Assembly (NCBI GenBank): GCA_902805985.1
Contig: CADCUW010000262.1
Span: 1-6,120, forward strand
DNA length: 6,120 nucleotides
Source of the DNA: an uncultured Rubrobacteraceae bacterium
Lineage (GTDB): Bacteria; Actinomycetota; Rubrobacteria; Rubrobacterales; Rubrobacteraceae
Reading direction: 5' to 3'
Within the stretch, counting starts at the first letter, position 1. The number at the start of each line of letters is the position of its first letter. Position numbers and translations under genes: made by a program. Shown here piece by piece: positions 5,567 to 6,120 of this stretch. The notes under the pieces were generated by a model. It did no database searches. It saw only the letters and a list, made by a program, of their open reading frames with translations, and was not told the DNA's origin.

Positions 5567-6120
5567 TCGGCCACCATCTGCAAGGGGTACAGGGGCTGCC
5601 CGCCGTCTCTGGTCTCGACCTCGAGGTCCTCGTCCAGGGCCCGTATGGCCTCAGCCATCTTCTCCAGATCGCCGGGGTCCATGTCCTCGCCGCGCACGAG
5701 CGTCAAGAGGTCGGCGCCGTGATCCAGGATCTTCTCGGCGAGTGAGAGGGCCACCTCTTCGACCGACGCGCCGGCGGCGACCATCTCGTCGTCGAGGAAA
5801 CCTATAAACGAGCCCTCCGGCACGTCGCGGCCGTCCAGTTTCGCGTCCCTGACGGAGTGTGTGATCTCGGCCGTGTGTAGCGAGCCCAGGATCTCCTCCA
5901 TCTCCCCGGCGACTTCTTCCGGCTCCCCTTCGACGTCGAAGCCGACCATCACGGCGAGGCCGGCGGCGATGCTCCGGGTCGGCACGACGCGGACCTCGGC
6001 ATCGACCAGCTCCCCGACGCGCTCGGCGGTGGGCACGATGTTCTTGTTGTTCGGCAGGATCACGACGGTCGGAGCCCCCGCCTCTTCCACCGCTTCGGCG
6101 AGGTCGGCGGCGCTCGGGTT
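5563..6120 (-). CDS. fakA: FakA/YloV-type fatty acid kinase (DAK2 family), C-terminal part
   Basis: FakA phosphorylates the fatty acid carried by FakB. Only the last 185 codons are present; the frame is open at the right edge, where it reads NPSAADLAEAVEEAG, so the GTG at 6090 is internal and not the start. NPS is the end of the family's GGQTMNPST block, followed by the hallmark VVILPNNKNI (beginning around residue 18 of the visible part), VRVVPTRSIAAGLAVMVGFD, the SFIGFLDDEMV segment, and the terminal QPLYPLQMVAE resembling the family's QPLYPL ending. The N-terminal DhaL-type ATP-binding domain and the start of the middle domain must lie beyond the window. Immediate overlap with a DegV gene supports the fatty acid kinase role over dihydroxyacetone kinase. 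The order DAK2-like gene then recG is common in Actinobacteria, often with rpmB before it. Confidence 0.92.
   Translation of the reverse strand, partial: NPSAADLAEAVEEAGAPTVVILPNNKNIVPTAERVGELVDAEVRVVPTRSIAAGLAVMVGFDVEGEPEEVAGEMEEILGSLHTAEITHSVRDAKLDGRDVPEGSFIGFLDDEMVAAGASVEEVALSLAEKILDHGADLLTLVRGEDMDPGDLEKMAEAIRALDEDLEVETRDGGQPLYPLQMVAE

Noticed and set aside
1..6120. Mobile element, CRISPR array, tRNA or toxin-antitoxin system
   Set aside because: I saw no repeat-spacer pattern, cloverleaf sequence, transposase motif or terminal inverted repeats. Genes are tightly packed housekeeping functions.

Overview
The window is a GC-rich stretch of bacterial chromosome in which every gene I can support lies on the minus strand, packed with short gaps or overlaps. 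It therefore reads from high to low coordinates. The best guess for the source is a deep-branching actinobacterium of the Rubrobacter type. This rests on the gene order DAK2-like gene, recG, rsmD, coaD, SepIVA-like coiled-coil gene, DUF177 gene, rpmF, which recalls Actinobacteria such as mycobacteria. It also rests on the Firmicute-like presence of a FakA/FakB pair and on frequent GTG and TTG starts. The taxon is inference; no rRNA or other marker is present.

In transcription order: (1) the C-terminal 185 residues of a FakA/YloV-type fatty acid kinase (DAK2 family), cut by the right edge; (2) a DegV/FakB fatty acid-binding protein whose GTG start overlaps the fakA stop as GTGA; (3) recG, the branched-DNA helicase, overlapping the end of degV; (4) one uninterrupted ORF holding a complete RsmD 16S rRNA guanine-N2 methyltransferase followed in frame by a complete CoaD phosphopantetheine adenylyltransferase; (5) a DivIVA/SepIVA-like coiled-coil protein; (6) a DUF177/YceD protein that has lost most of the family's cysteines; (7) a 153-base intergenic stretch with a possible promoter and a strong hairpin; (8) rpmF, ribosomal protein L32 of the four-cysteine zinc type; (9) the first 84 codons of plsX, cut by the left edge, from a TTG start.

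Three themes are interleaved. FakA and FakB make acyl-phosphate from free fatty acid, PlsX interconverts acyl-ACP and acyl-phosphate, and CoaD makes the precursor of CoA and of the ACP prosthetic group, so membrane-lipid supply occurs at both ends. RsmD, DUF177 and L32 belong to ribosome production. RecG and the SepIVA-like protein link to DNA repair and cell division or envelope growth.

The most notable observations are the RsmD-CoaD fusion, whose junction still carries what looks like a ribosome binding site, a TTG start and an out-of-frame overlapping TGA; the cysteine-depleted DUF177 protein next to a fully cysteine-bearing L32; a Gly-to-Cys change in helicase motif VI of RecG; and the hairpin at the expected 5' end of the rpmF-plsX transcript. 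I saw no tRNA, rRNA, CRISPR array, insertion sequence or phage gene. This is core chromosome rather than an accessory island, and I see no novel defence or mobile system in it.
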